Below, piece by piece: positions 1-9,618 of a DNA stretch of 64,000 nucleotides (position 1 is the stretch's first letter; each line of letters begins with the position of its first letter). The position numbers and the translations under genes were made by a program. The notes under the pieces were generated by a model. The model saw only the letters and a list, made by a program, of their open reading frames with translations, did not search any database and was not told the origin of the DNA. Source of the stretch: JAJEFO01 sp022819605 (GTDB lineage Bacteria; Pseudomonadota; Alphaproteobacteria; Rhodobacterales; Rhodobacteraceae); assembly GCA_965221545.1 (NCBI GenBank), contig OZ244901.1:930001-994000 (forward strand). The letters are read 5' to 3'.

Positions 1-240
1 GCCGACGGCGAGGACCTGCACCCGCTGCAGAGAAAGTTCATTGAGCACGCGGCGCTGCAATGCGGAATCTGCACGCCCGGCATTCTCGTGGCAGCCAAGG
101 CGCTGCTCGAGCGGAACCCAAACCCGAACGAAACCGAAGTACGCTACTGGCTCGCTGGCAATCTCTGCCGCTGCACCGGCTACGACAAGATCATTCGCGC
201 GGTTCTCGACGCGGCCAGCGAGATGAGGGAGGCTACCTGA
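1..240 (+). CDS. [2Fe-2S] subunit of a molybdenum hydroxylase (C-terminal part)
   Basis: Electron-transfer small subunit of a xanthine dehydrogenase/CO dehydrogenase-type molybdenum hydroxylase. The gene enters from the left edge, so only the last 79 codons are visible. Two cysteine motifs of the alpha-helical [2Fe-2S] domain are clear: CGICTPG at about codon 21 and NLCRCTGY about 40 codons later. This is the usual C-terminal half of the CoxS/XdhC-like family. The stop overlaps the start of the next gene (TGATG at 238-242), which indicates one transcript and translational coupling with the catalytic subunit. The FAD subunit is not in view and may lie upstream. Confidence 0.93.
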   Translation, partial: ADGEDLHPLQRKFIEHAALQCGICTPGILVAAKALLERNPNPNETEVRYWLAGNLCRCTGYDKIIRAVLDAASEMREAT

Positions 241-2480
241 TGGCATTTGACCAAGAGAAAGATGGATTCAAGGTTATCGGAACGCGACCGGACCGCCCAG
301 ACGGAATCGACAAGGTGACCGGCCGCGCCCAGTTCGGTGCCGACGCGACAGCGCCCGGCATGCTGCATGCGGTCATCATCCGCAGCCCGCACGCCCACGC
401 ACGCATCGTCAAGATCGACACTTCAAAGGCCGAGGCCGCACATGGCGTAAAGGCCGTTGTCACGCGCGCGGATTTTGCCGAAGGCCTTGATGGCGAGAAC
501 TGGAACATCCTGGAGAATCTCATGGCGGGCGAGCGGGCGCTCTATGACGGCCACGCCGTCGCCGCCATTGCCGCCACGTCCTCGCTTGCCGCGCGCGATG
601 CCGCCAGGCTGGTCGAAGTGGAATACGAGGTGCTGTCCCACGTCACTGACGTGGACAAGGCAATGCAGGAGGGCGCGCCAGTGATTCGCGAAGGCGCTGC
701 CGATGGTTCGGTCCCAGCGGGCATGCACCCGAATGTCGTGCGCTGTCACGATTCCGGACACGGTGATCCCGAGGAAGGTTTTGCCGAGGCAGATTTGGTG
801 ATCGAGGAGAGATTCACGACCGAAGCAACGCACCAGGGATACATCGAGCCACATGCCTGTCTTGGCACGCTCGGCCCAGATGGCCGGGGCGAACTGTGGT
901 GCTGCACACAGGGTCACTGGAACGTGCAAAAGGTCTGCGCCGCGCTCCTTGATGTCGAAACGTCGAAGCTGCGGGTGACCGCGTCGGAAATCGGCGGCGG
1001 ATTCGGCGGCAAGACGGCAGTCTTCATTGAGCCGGTCGCGCTGGCACTCAGTCGCAAGGCAAACCGGCCGGTCAAGCTAGTGATGCCGCGCGCGGACGTG
1101 TTTCGAGCCACCGGACCGACCGCGTCCACCTCAATGGACGTGAAGATCGGCATGAAGAAGGACGGCACCATCACCGGCGCTTCCGGTGAGTTCCGCTGCC
1201 AGGGCGGCGCCTTCCCGGGCGCACCGATGGAATTCACCGCGATGTGCGCCTTTGCTCCCTACGCGCTGAAGCACGTCCACCAGGTCGGCTATGACGTGAT
1301 GACGAATCGTCCCAAGCAGGCGGCTTACCGTGCGCCGGGCTCGCCAATGGCGGCATTCGCGGTGGAAAGCGTCATCGACGAGCTGTGCAACAGGCTGGGC
1401 CTCGATCCGATCGACGTGCGTCTCAAGAATGCCTCTCGGGAGGGGACCAAGGCGAACTTCGGGCCCTCGTGGGACAGGATTGGACTGGTGGAAACGCTGG
1501 AGGCCGCAAAGGAGCATCCGCACTTCTCCGCACCGCTTGCAGAAGGCGCCGGTCGCGGCATTTCCTGCGGCTTCTGGTTTAACCATGCAGGCGAGACCGC
1601 CGTGCAGCTGGCATTGTCCGAAGACGGCACGGTTCAGCTCTCCGTCGGCACGCCGGATATCGGCGGTTCGCGCGCGTCCATGTGCATGATGGCTGCCGAG
1701 GAACTCGGCATTCCCTACGAGGATGTGCGCACGACCATCGCCGATACCGCGACGCTGGGTTACAACGAGATCAGCCATGGCTCGCGCGTGACCTATGCGA
1801 GCGGCCTCGCCACGATCGAAGCGGCACGCGACACGGTCAAGAAGCTCTGCAAGCGCGCCGCTGCCAAGTGGGGCATCGACGCGGAAGCGGTGGAATGGCG
1901 CGACGGCTGCGCGATTCCCTCCGGGCCCAATGCAGGAGACTTCGATCCGATGCCGATCAAGGAAATCGCCCGTCACATGGGCAAGACCGGCGGTCCGATT
2001 GTTGGCCATTTCGAGGCGACACCTGAAGGTGCCGGCGTCTCCTTCGCCACGCATATCGTTGATGCCGAGGTCGACCGGGAAACTGGTGCCACGACGGTCA
2101 CGCGCTACACAGTTGTCCAGGATGCCGGCAAGGCGATACACCCGTCCTATGTCGAGGGGCAGTACCAGGGCGGCGCAGCGCAGGGGATCGGCTGGGCGCT
2201 GAACGAGGAGTACATTTATGACGATGACGGCCGATTGCAGAATGCAGGGTTCCTGGACTACCGCATTCCCGTGGCTTCGGATCTGCCGATGATCGACACC
2301 GTGATCGTCGAGGTTCCGAACCCGGGCCATCCCTACGGTGTGCGCGGCGTCGGTGAGACCTCGATCTGCCCGCCGCTCGCGGCCATAGCCAACGCGGTCT
2401 CGAATGCCGCCGGGGTCCGCATGCAGGATCTGCCGATGCGACCATCGCGAATTCTCGAGGCGCTGAAGGCCCGATCGTGA
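240..2480 (+). CDS. Xanthine dehydrogenase family molybdopterin-binding subunit
   Basis: Catalytic large subunit (746 aa) of a molybdenum hydroxylase, which oxidizes a carbon centre with water using Mo-pterin. I chose ATG 240 because it overlaps the upstream stop; a longer open frame upstream is only the shadow of the [2Fe-2S] gene. The N-terminal part has the Ald_Xan_dh a/b hammerhead signature (GIDKVTGRAQFGAD). A GGGFGGKT motif sits near residue 252 and AYRAPGSP near residue 362. The C-terminal GVRGVGE motif near residue 700 supplies the expected catalytic glutamate. The AYRCSFR active-site loop of form I CO dehydrogenase is absent, so this is not a classical CO dehydrogenase. The substrate (aldehyde, purine or N-heterocycle) cannot be read from sequence. 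Confidence 0.92.
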   Translation: MAFDQEKDGFKVIGTRPDRPDGIDKVTGRAQFGADATAPGMLHAVIIRSPHAHARIVKIDTSKAEAAHGVKAVVTRADFAEGLDGENWNILENLMAGERALYDGHAVAAIAATSSLAARDAARLVEVEYEVLSHVTDVDKAMQEGAPVIREGAADGSVPAGMHPNVVRCHDSGHGDPEEGFAEADLVIEERFTTEATHQGYIEPHACLGTLGPDGRGELWCCTQGHWNVQKVCAALLDVETSKLRVTASEIGGGFGGKTAVFIEPVALALSRKANRPVKLVMPRADVFRATGPTASTSMDVKIGMKKDGTITGASGEFRCQGGAFPGAPMEFTAMCAFAPYALKHVHQVGYDVMTNRPKQAAYRAPGSPMAAFAVESVIDELCNRLGLDPIDVRLKNASREGTKANFGPSWDRIGLVETLEAAKEHPHFSAPLAEGAGRGISCGFWFNHAGETAVQLALSEDGTVQLSVGTPDIGGSRASMCMMAAEELGIPYEDVRTTIADTATLGYNEISHGSRVTYASGLATIEAARDTVKKLCKRAAAKWGIDAEAVEWRDGCAIPSGPNAGDFDPMPIKEIARHMGKTGGPIVGHFEATPEGAGVSFATHIVDAEVDRETGATTVTRYTVVQDAGKAIHPSYVEGQYQGGAAQGIGWALNEEYIYDDDGRLQNAGFLDYRIPVASDLPMIDTVIVEVPNPGHPYGVRGVGETSICPPLAAIANAVSNAAGVRMQDLPMRPSRILEALKARS

Positions 2481-2637
2481 TCTGCCGCCTTCCCGTCCGG
2501 GGCTGGACAGGGGAGTTTCCAACGCTGGGCGGCCGCGTGCATGGCAGCGTACCGCCGGGGGCAGGGGTGCACCCGACTCGCTTGTGTCGTCTGGTCGCGT
2601 TCGGGCAGGGCAAGGCGTTTCGCTCGGGGCCGCGATC

Positions 2638-2898
2638 ATGAGCTACCGCCCACTCGTCACGGTTCACCTCTGGTCCGGACTTCGCAGCCTTGCAGGTGGT
2701 CGGGAGGTCATCCAGGTCCGGGCTGCGACGGTCGGGCAGATGCTCGATGCCCTGGTTGCCGAGATTCCTGCCCTTGAGGAACCCATTGAGGCCGGTGTGT
2801 CCGTCTCGATCGACGGCAAGATATATGCCCAGGGCCTGACCCAGCCGGTCAGTGAAGACAACGAGATCTACCTGCTCCAGCGCATCAAGGGCGGGTGA
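2638..2898 (+). CDS. MoaD/ThiS-family sulfur carrier protein
   Basis: Small (86 aa) beta-grasp protein ending in Lys-Gly-Gly. The terminal Gly-Gly is the hallmark of MoaD/ThiS carriers, which are adenylated and thiocarboxylated to donate sulfur. The position 157 bp after a molybdenum hydroxylase large subunit suggests a role in molybdopterin synthesis for that enzyme. The middle of the protein (VTVHLWSGLRSLAGG, then VGQMLDALVAEIP) follows the MoaD pattern. A dedicated copy beside the apoenzyme is uncommon, since moaD normally sits with moaE; no moaE is visible here. A ThiS role is possible but less likely given the neighbours. Confidence 0.8.
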   Translation: MSYRPLVTVHLWSGLRSLAGGREVIQVRAATVGQMLDALVAEIPALEEPIEAGVSVSIDGKIYAQGLTQPVSEDNEIYLLQRIKGG

Positions 2899-2979
2899 GG
2901 CGGCGCCACTGCATGCGCAGTACCGGTTCCCCGTTGTAGCCTGCGGGACACGGCAGTACATTCCCTGCTTTCCCTGCTT

Positions 2980-3339
2980 TGCCGGATCGGCATGGTCCGC
3001 GTCCTGCACCGGGTACCCGGCCGCATGCGGGATCTCGCCGTCGCGGCGGTCGTCGCAAGGATCATCGATCCCGTCTCCAAGCTGGCGACCGCAAGGGAGT
3101 TGAATCCGGAGACCGTGTCGACCAGCCTCGGGGTCGTGCTCGGGCTCGAGGCTGTCACCGGCAACGAGATGCTGGACATGCTCGACCGGCTTCTGGAGCG
3201 TCAGCCCTGGATCGAGAGGGGCCTGGCCAACCGGCACCTGAAGGGCGGGAACACGCTGATCCTCTTCGACGTGAGCAGTTCGTACCTGGAGGGACGGTGC
3301 TGCCCGCTGGCCGCCTTCGGCCACAGCCGCGACGTCAAT
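2980..3339 (+). pseudogene. IS1634-type transposase fragment (middle part)
   Basis: This stretch encodes about 118 residues closely matching residues 86-203 of the transposase at 62917-64000 (about 90% nucleotide identity by eye over the first 150 bases). Matching blocks include MVRVLHRVPGRMRDLAVAA and GNTLILFDVSSSYLEG, the latter holding the first catalytic Asp of the DDE triad. The first 85 codons are missing. Similarity stops abruptly after AAFGHSRD at about 3339. The remnant at 29955-30536 resumes almost where this one stops, so the two may be halves of one element. Confidence 0.85.
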
Positions 3340-3880
3340 ACGACTGCCAGCTTGATTGACGCGCTAGACTTGGCGCAGGATTCTGCTCCCTGCCGAAACC
3401 GACCCCAGAATGGACACGCCCAGTGCTTGTGTCGCGGGTAGCCCGGACCGTATATCGCCGGTCGCCCCGTTCCCGGACTGGCCGAATCAGGCCGTGGGTT
3501 CACGGCTGCCTGTTCGGGCAAGGTGGAGCAATGTTCGCGCTGCATGTGCCAATAGGACACGAAATACACACGCAATTCTCTTGAATTCACACACAGGTCA
3601 CACACACGCTTAATGGACGTCCAAGTTGCATTCGGCAATAATGTGAGGGCGCGTCCGGCGAGTGTTCGCGAGAGTAGCGCGGCCGGGACCGGACCAGTTG
3701 AGATGACAGTGGCGCCCGACGGCAGGGATCTTTCCGTTCCTGCCCGTTTGGACCAATGCGAAGAGTCGCCAGATGCCGGAACTTTCCCTTGGGACAAGAC
3801 TTTGCGGATGCCCTTGGTTACATGGCAAAAGAGCCTGATAATATGCCTATTGAGTTGAGAAAAAAAACGGGTTCCCGCTT
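3340..3880 (+). other. Gene-free stretch
   Basis: No supported gene. A CA-rich run (ACACACGC, TCACACACAGG, CACACACACGC) lies at about 3563-3609 around two GAATTC-like blocks, and an AT-rich segment with a run of seven A lies at 3862-3868 just before the TetR gene. Short open frames here have no recognizable domain. Confidence 0.5.
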
Positions 3881-4564
3881 GTGACTGGAGCGATAGTCGG
3901 GTCAGAAACCCTGTTACCGCGAGAAGTGAGCAAGCCGCGAAGCCATCGGATCAATGTTGAAGCTGCGCTGGATGCTGCAATGCGACAATTCTGGCGCCAC
4001 GGTTATGCTGCCACTTCGATCCACGATCTGGAAGCCGCAATGAAACTGCCTCGGCAGAGCATCTACAACCGTTTCGGCAGCAAGTGCCAGCTGTTCCTGC
4101 AGGTCCTCGATCATTACGAAGCAAAAGTGCAAGAAGACGTTCTTGAGCCTATGCTAGCCGGTCCTTCGCCGAGAAAGGCGGTCCTGGACCTATTCGGCAG
4201 GATCGCATCCGAGGTGTCGGAGGATGGCATTCGCGACGGCTGCCTGACCGTCAATACCGCGCTTGAGGTGGCTCCGCACGACGAGAAGGTCGCGGCCCGT
4301 GTCCACAATTCCCTGACCAGTTTGGAGGAGTTGCTGCTCGACCTTGTTTTGCGTGGTCAGCAGGCGGGCGAAATCGAACCCATGCATTCTCCCCGTGAGG
4401 CAGCCAGATCCTTGCTTAGCCTGTTCCTTGGCCTGCGTGTGCTGGCGCGCTCGCGTCCCGATGAAGAATTGCTGACCAGCGTTGCCGCACGGGCGGGAGC
4501 ACTGATGCCTCCACCCTCAGTCAAAGTTGGGCCCCCGAATTCAAACATTGGCTCCAATGCATGA
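3881..4564 (+). CDS. TetR/AcrR family transcriptional regulator
   Basis: A 227-aa ligand-responsive repressor. The N-terminal helix-turn-helix reads as a typical TetR domain: AALDAAMRQFWRHGYAATS, then IHDLEAAMKLPRQSIYNRFGSK at about residues 30-68. The C-terminal half is the helical ligand/dimer domain (VLDLFGRIASEVSEDGIRDG, with a Cys-Leu pair typical of TetR_C members). The only long start is GTG 3881; the GTG at 3929 would still keep the whole DNA-binding domain. No ribosome binding site stands out for either. It lies alone between transposase remnants, so its targets are not evident; the molybdenum hydroxylase operon is the nearest candidate. Confidence 0.85.
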   Translation: MTGAIVGSETLLPREVSKPRSHRINVEAALDAAMRQFWRHGYAATSIHDLEAAMKLPRQSIYNRFGSKCQLFLQVLDHYEAKVQEDVLEPMLAGPSPRKAVLDLFGRIASEVSEDGIRDGCLTVNTALEVAPHDEKVAARVHNSLTSLEELLLDLVLRGQQAGEIEPMHSPREAARSLLSLFLGLRVLARSRPDEELLTSVAARAGALMPPPSVKVGPPNSNIGSNA

Positions 4565-6067
4565 CCAGCAAGGGCGCCAGGACCTGACAAGGCCGTGCCT
4601 CGCCGGCGTCAATTGGTGCGGCACGGATGCAATTCACGTTGCGTTTAAGGCATTGCCGCGATGCACCGGGGAATGTTGAGGCCTCATCGTCCGCCGGAGT
4701 CCTTTCTTCGGTTCGCTGTCGGCTCGCCGACCGCCCGCATCCCGAACGGTGCCGAAGCACCTGCAACGCGATGGCTGAAGGGGCGATGACAGGCACTGCA
4801 GAATTCAGCGACGCACTTTCCTAATGGGAAGATGCGCAAGAATTCTGCCGATCCAGTTCAGCGACGGAAGGTCCATTCCATCGCGGAAGATCCAGGATTT
4901 GAGTATCGATCTTGCAAGGTCGCCAGTCACTTAGGCGTCACCGCTCCGCAAAGTGTGCTGAACCTGCCGATGCAACGGAACACGACATCGCTTTCAGCAG
5001 GGCATCGCATCGTCAAGTCAGTGACCGGTAAACCAGCACAACGCCCGACTTTGATACTCGATGACCAAGACAACTAAATCAATGCACGCAGACGTCATGA
5101 CCGTTTTCATGCGCGGACACTCTCAGAGCTTGACCAATAGGTTGAGTGGTCTCCCCGATCGCGGCACTTCCCGGTTGATCACCACATCAGACGGGGAGGC
5201 CGCACAGCTTGGAACGAGACCGCTCAGGGGCAGCAAATGCGACCGTCGGGCAAATACGAAACCGATTTGAGGGATGCCGCATGGTCCGTGATCCTGTCGC
5301 CGCCAGGGGTCTTTGTTGGAGTTGCCATCGGGTTGGTCAAAAGCCTGCTGATTTCCTGGCGCACGTGAGCGAGACAGGTGACGAGATCACTGCCGGCAGC
5401 ACAGCTGCAGTCGCAATTGAGAGGCATGACGCCAGATCCGTGCTGGAGCCCTTTAATGCCTTCCGCATCGGTCCGGGTCTGGCGACAGGTTCGATGCTTG
5501 CTGGCCGCCCTGAGAAAGCCGCGCGCGGGCGGTGCGGACCGGCGCCCCCGTCTCCCCAATAACTGACGCCAGGATCGTGAAGGTCGTCACGGTCCGTCGC
5601 TTTCGCCTGGCCGGGACTGCCGCCTCCGCCCGCGGAAGAACATTCCCGTCGAGGAGCCGTACTGCAGCTCCGGGTCCTTGTACGCCCAAATCACCGTCCG
5701 GTCGGTCTCCGCCCGTCAAAGCCAAGCCGCGTAGCCTCAAGCCGATCCGCACCCAACAGGGGCGAAGCCGCCCGGAAATGGTGCCCCACCTTAAGGAAAT
5801 GCCATTGGTCGTCCATGTCGATCCTGTTTGCCGGGCTCACGGCACCACTGCAGTCGGAGCCGCCGGATTCTCGGTTGCGCATTGGCGAATCTTGGATCAT
5901 CGGTTTGGAATGAACGATAAGTCTATCATGAAAGCCCTGCATTTCACCGTTTCGCGTGTCAACGTTAGCCTTTGCGCTATGTCGTAACTTGACTGACTGT
6001 TCAATCTAGTCTTCTTTAGCGATAGTTGCTACCAAAGCGGCAAATTACACCAGCGGGAAGCGGCTCG
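4565..6067 (+). other. 1.5 kb without a recognizable gene
   Basis: Only short open frames in all six frames, none with a recognizable motif, start signal or operon context. The stretch lies between a TetR gene and an IS630-type remnant and looks like decayed sequence. I see no tRNA, array or tandem repeat in it. Confidence 0.5.
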
Positions 6068-6494
6068 ATGAGAGGCAAGGCGGTTGAAGTGGTGCTGAGC
6101 GACAAGGAACTCGAGTTCCTCGATGTGCTTGCCCTAGAGCACGGGGCACCGAGGTCGCAGTCCGAACGCTGCAGGATCATACTTCTCTGCGCCGAGGGTC
6201 TCCAAAGCAGGGAGATCGTCGGACATCGGCATACACGAGCACACGGTCGGCAAGTGGCGCAGGCGATTCGCCGAGATGCGCGTCGAGAGCCTCTCGAACG
6301 AGTACCGGTCCGGACGTCCCCGCAACGTGACGGACGACAAGGTGGCGGCGGTCGCAGAATGGAACCTGACCACGATGCCGAAGAACGAGAAGCCGAAACC
6401 CTACAAGTGGGTCAAGTCCGCCGACGAAATTCTAGCGTCCGTCAGGAGGTTCCGCCTCAAGGCAAGCGCGTTCGGCATGAGCGAAGAGGATTGA
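6068..6494 (+). pseudogene. IS630-family transposase remnant
   Basis: The first frame from 6068 gives MRGKAVEVVLSDKELEFLDV, then QSERCRIILLCAEGLQSREIVG, the N-terminal helix-turn-helix of IS630 transposases. At about 6222 the frame shifts: the continuation HEHTVGKWRRRFAEMRVES and SGRPRNVTDDKVAAVAEWNL is in another frame. The catalytic DDE core is then missing and the sequence jumps to the C-terminal block KWVKSADEILASVRRF, ending at 6494. The element therefore has both a frameshift and an internal deletion and cannot make a working transposase. Confidence 0.82.
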
Positions 6495-6622
6495 TACGAA
6501 TTTAAGATTTGGGAGACTGGCGCAAATTAGCTGCACTTCCGGAGCTGCATCCTCGGCGCAAGCCACAAGCTCCCGGCGCGCGCGCCTTTTCCTGGGTCGG
6601 ACACTCGAAGGAGAGGAAACGA

Positions 6623-7666
6623 ATGACTTCAACATGCGATAATCGTGCCGGCTTGACGGGACCGTTCTGGATTTGCGCCCGAATTTGCCGCAATGCAAAT
6701 GCCGCGCGAATTGCGGCGGCACTGCTCCTTTTGTCAGTGAGTGCGACGCTGTCACCGGCACATGCGCTCGAAGGCTTCACCGTCGGAACAGCTTCCGCCG
6801 GGTCGACACCCCACATCCTCGGAACTGCAATGCAGCAAGTGTTTTCTGAGAAGTTTCCCGAGGGCCGGTTCGAAGTCGCGGTAACCGGTGGCAGCATCGA
6901 AAACTCGCGGATGATGCGGCGTGGCGAGGCAGAACTCGCATTTGCCAGTGTTACGGGTTCCGCCATGAGAAATGCATGGCATGGCCGCAATCTCGAGGCT
7001 GGTGAAGAACCCTACAAGGAGATCCGAACCCTGATGGGATTTGTTCACATCATCGGGCACCTGATCGCGCGGCCAGGGGCCGAAATCGAGAATTTCGAAG
7101 ACATCAAGGGCAAGCGCGTCGGCTTGGGTTCGAGCATCAGGACTTCAGCCCTGCACGAACCGTTCTGGAGGAGCCAAGGGGTCGCATGGATCGACGACGT
7201 GGAGGAGGTTCCGCTTTCGTCGCAAGACAGGTACAGGTTTCTCGCTGAGGGGCGAATTGATGCCGCCCTCGCGTGGACGGTCGGCACCAAGCTGGCTGCC
7301 ATCATCGAGGAGTATGCCAGCGCAAACGAGGCGGTCTGGGCCAGGACTGACAAGGCGGCGCTGGAAGAGGCCGGATTCACGGTGTTCGCCTTTGCGCCGG
7401 GTTCGCTGCCGGGGCTGGACTTCGAGAACTATGGCCCCAGCCTGACCATGTCCGCCCTGGCCACGACGGACGAACTTCCGGAAGACACGGCCTATGAAAT
7501 CGTCAAGACCTTGCACGAGAACATTGAACAGGTGGTTCTTCTCCTGCCCGCCGTTCAGGCAGCCGTCGAGAACCCGGCCGTATTCACGTCATCGTCCGAC
7601 CCGTTTCCCTACCATCCTGGTGCAATCAAGTACTGGAAGGAGGTTGGCCTCTGGAATTCCGAATAG
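6623..7666 (+). CDS. TAXI-family TRAP transporter solute receptor
   Basis: Periplasmic substrate-binding protein (347 aa) of a TRAP-TAXI uptake system. ATG 6623 has a good ribosome binding site (AAGGAGAGG at 6608-6616). The N-terminus carries a signal peptide: a basic stretch, then a hydrophobic run IAAALLLLSVSATLS and an ALA-type processing region near PAHALEG. The mature start TVGTASAGSTPHILGTAMQQ is the TAXI signature. The permease follows 35 bp downstream, and a SulP gene overlaps the permease end, so all three are likely one transcript. The ligand is unknown; characterized TAXI receptors bind small carboxylates such as glutamate. Confidence 0.9.
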   Translation: MTSTCDNRAGLTGPFWICARICRNANAARIAAALLLLSVSATLSPAHALEGFTVGTASAGSTPHILGTAMQQVFSEKFPEGRFEVAVTGGSIENSRMMRRGEAELAFASVTGSAMRNAWHGRNLEAGEEPYKEIRTLMGFVHIIGHLIARPGAEIENFEDIKGKRVGLGSSIRTSALHEPFWRSQGVAWIDDVEEVPLSSQDRYRFLAEGRIDAALAWTVGTKLAAIIEEYASANEAVWARTDKAALEEAGFTVFAFAPGSLPGLDFENYGPSLTMSALATTDELPEDTAYEIVKTLHENIEQVVLLLPAVQAAVENPAVFTSSSDPFPYHPGAIKYWKEVGLWNSE

Positions 7667-7701
7667 GGGGAAGCCTCCAGCGATAGCAGGCGTGAATAGC
7701 C

Positions 7702-9618
7702 ATGTTTGGCCGGGTCTCGGAAACAGCGCAGGAACTGGCCCGGACACTTCTGTTTCTGGCAGTTCCGCTTTATGCCCTGTACAACTACTGGTATCCCGGC
7801 TTTCCCCTGCTTGAGCGCGCATTGCTGGCATTGCTTGCGGTTTCGGCGTTCTTCGTTTCGATGCAGCCGCGCAATCGATTGGGCGGCGCCTTCCAGATTG
7901 CCCATTTGCTGCTTGGATTCGTGGTATTCGGCTACGTCATTTTCAATGCGCATGAACTGCCCTATCGCGAGGGAATCCCGAACAGCACCGACATCATGAT
8001 TGGAATCGCAGGTGTTTACCTGATCCTGGTCGCTGTGAAGGCCTGCCTCGGAAGCGGTCTGGCGACGGTGACGGCAATCTTCCTCCTGTACCTGTTTTTC
8101 GGCCAGCATCTCCCTGTCTGGCTGGGCGGCCACAGGGGATTCAGCCTCGAGCGGATCATCTCGTTCCTGTACTTGAACGATGCCGGGATCATGGGTTTCG
8201 CCATGAGCGCCTGCCTCAAGTACATGGCACTGTTTCTCATTCTCGGGAAAGTGCTTCAGCAGGTTGGCGCGATGGACTTTGTGATGGGCCTGTCCCGTGC
8301 GCTGTTCGGAACCGGGCGCACCGGCCCGCCCTTGATGGCCGTCATGTCGAGCGCGCTTGTCGGCACGGTGTCGGGCAGCACGATGGGCAACGTCTACATC
8401 TCCGGCAACATGACCATCCCGCTCATGAGGCGCGTCGGGATTCGCAGGGAACTCGCCGCGGCGATCGAGGCGGCGGCATCAAGCGGCGGCCAGATCATGC
8501 CTCCTGTGATGGGATTCGCCGTGTTCCTGATGATCGTGCTTCTTGATGTTGCCTACGTGGACGTCATCGTGGCCGCGCTGATCCCGGCAACGCTCTACTT
8601 CCTGGTTCTTGGCTTTGCCGTCTGGCTGCGGATTCGCCACATGGAGGCATCAAGCGAACTGCACGTCGCAGGTACCGACCAGGACCAGCCTTCCGTCAGG
8701 GATGCCCTGCTGCATCCCGGTCTCGTCACGTTCCTCTGCGCACTGGGCGTCCTGGTGTACCTGCTGGCAAATCGCAATCCGCTGCAAACGTCCGTGATGA
8801 TCGCAATGGCTGCATGCCTGACGGCCAGTCTTCCCTGGCGCGTGCGCATCACGCCGCGAAAGCTGTATCAGGCGCTTGTCGACAGCGGCCGGGAATTGAT
8901 CGACGTCGCGATTGCCTGCCTTGCGCTCGGGATCATTGCCGGCACCGTATTGCTGACGGGACTTGGAACGAAGCTTCCTGCCCTCATGATAGAATGGTCC
9001 ACCGGCAACCTGCCGCTGCTGCTTATCTGCTCGTTCCTGGCATGCATCGTTCTGGGCCTCGGCATCCCTTCCAGCCTCGCATACATGCTGGTGGCCTTGC
9101 TGATCAGCCACGCGATCGTGCAGCTCGGCGTGGAGCTCCTGGATGCCCACCTGTTCGTCTTCTATGCGGCGCTCGCGGCAATGATCACTCCGCCCGTCGC
9201 CTTGGCTGCCTATGCCGCAGCATCCATCGCGAAGAGCAACTACTGGACCACCGGCTGGCTGGCAGCCGCGCTCGGCATGCCGAAATACCTTGTTCCGTTC
9301 GCCTTCATTTTCCGCCCGCAGCTTCTGATGCGGGGGAGCGCCCTGGAGATACTTGCCGTATCGGCGCTGACGTTCATCGGTCTTGCTGCAGTCTCGCTGG
9401 GGCTGACCGGCACGCGAAACCCGACCGTTTCCGCCTTCGCCGCGAAGGCCTGCCTGGTCGCTGGCGGCATCCTGCTGTCGGTCCCGCCACTTGACGGAAC
9501 TCTCACGCTCGCCATCGGTGCTGCGCTTTGCATGATCGGAATTGCCCCACTGCTGGTGGGAATGCCGCGGCAAGGGCGGGCACGAAACGGAACGAGCGAG
9601 CCCGGCCGATGGCAGTAG
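7702..9618 (+). CDS. TRAP transporter fused permease (DctQM type)
   Basis: Inner-membrane permease of 638 aa that fuses the four-helix small subunit and the large ion-coupled subunit, the standard arrangement for TAXI systems. About 16-17 hydrophobic segments are visible. The large-subunit core includes GTVSGSTMGNVYISGNMTIP and ASSGGQIMPPVMGFAVFLM, followed by LGLGIPSSLAYMLVALLIS and ITPPVALAAYAAASIAKSNY, all typical TRAP 4TM/12TM motifs. The start ATG 7702 follows the receptor gene. The last 10 bp overlap the SulP start, which implies translational coupling. Confidence 0.93.
   Translation: MFGRVSETAQELARTLLFLAVPLYALYNYWYPGFPLLERALLALLAVSAFFVSMQPRNRLGGAFQIAHLLLGFVVFGYVIFNAHELPYREGIPNSTDIMIGIAGVYLILVAVKACLGSGLATVTAIFLLYLFFGQHLPVWLGGHRGFSLERIISFLYLNDAGIMGFAMSACLKYMALFLILGKVLQQVGAMDFVMGLSRALFGTGRTGPPLMAVMSSALVGTVSGSTMGNVYISGNMTIPLMRRVGIRRELAAAIEAAASSGGQIMPPVMGFAVFLMIVLLDVAYVDVIVAALIPATLYFLVLGFAVWLRIRHMEASSELHVAGTDQDQPSVRDALLHPGLVTFLCALGVLVYLLANRNPLQTSVMIAMAACLTASLPWRVRITPRKLYQALVDSGRELIDVAIACLALGIIAGTVLLTGLGTKLPALMIEWSTGNLPLLLICSFLACIVLGLGIPSSLAYMLVALLISHAIVQLGVELLDAHLFVFYAALAAMITPPVALAAYAAASIAKSNYWTTGWLAAALGMPKYLVPFAFIFRPQLLMRGSALEILAVSALTFIGLAAVSLGLTGTRNPTVSAFAAKACLVAGGILLSVPPLDGTLTLAIGAALCMIGIAPLLVGMPRQGRARNGTSEPGRWQ

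Noticed and set aside
240..2480. CO dehydrogenase large subunit (CoxL form I)
   Set aside because: The diagnostic AYRCSFR loop is absent; the sequence reads AYRAPGSP, so only the wider hydroxylase family is supported.
1131..2639. 502-codon open frame on the minus strand
   Set aside because: It lies antisense to the molybdopterin subunit, has no domain and arises from GC-rich third positions of the real gene.
3563..3609. CA-rich run as a functional repeat array
   Set aside because: It is short and irregular, with no conserved unit or associated gene.
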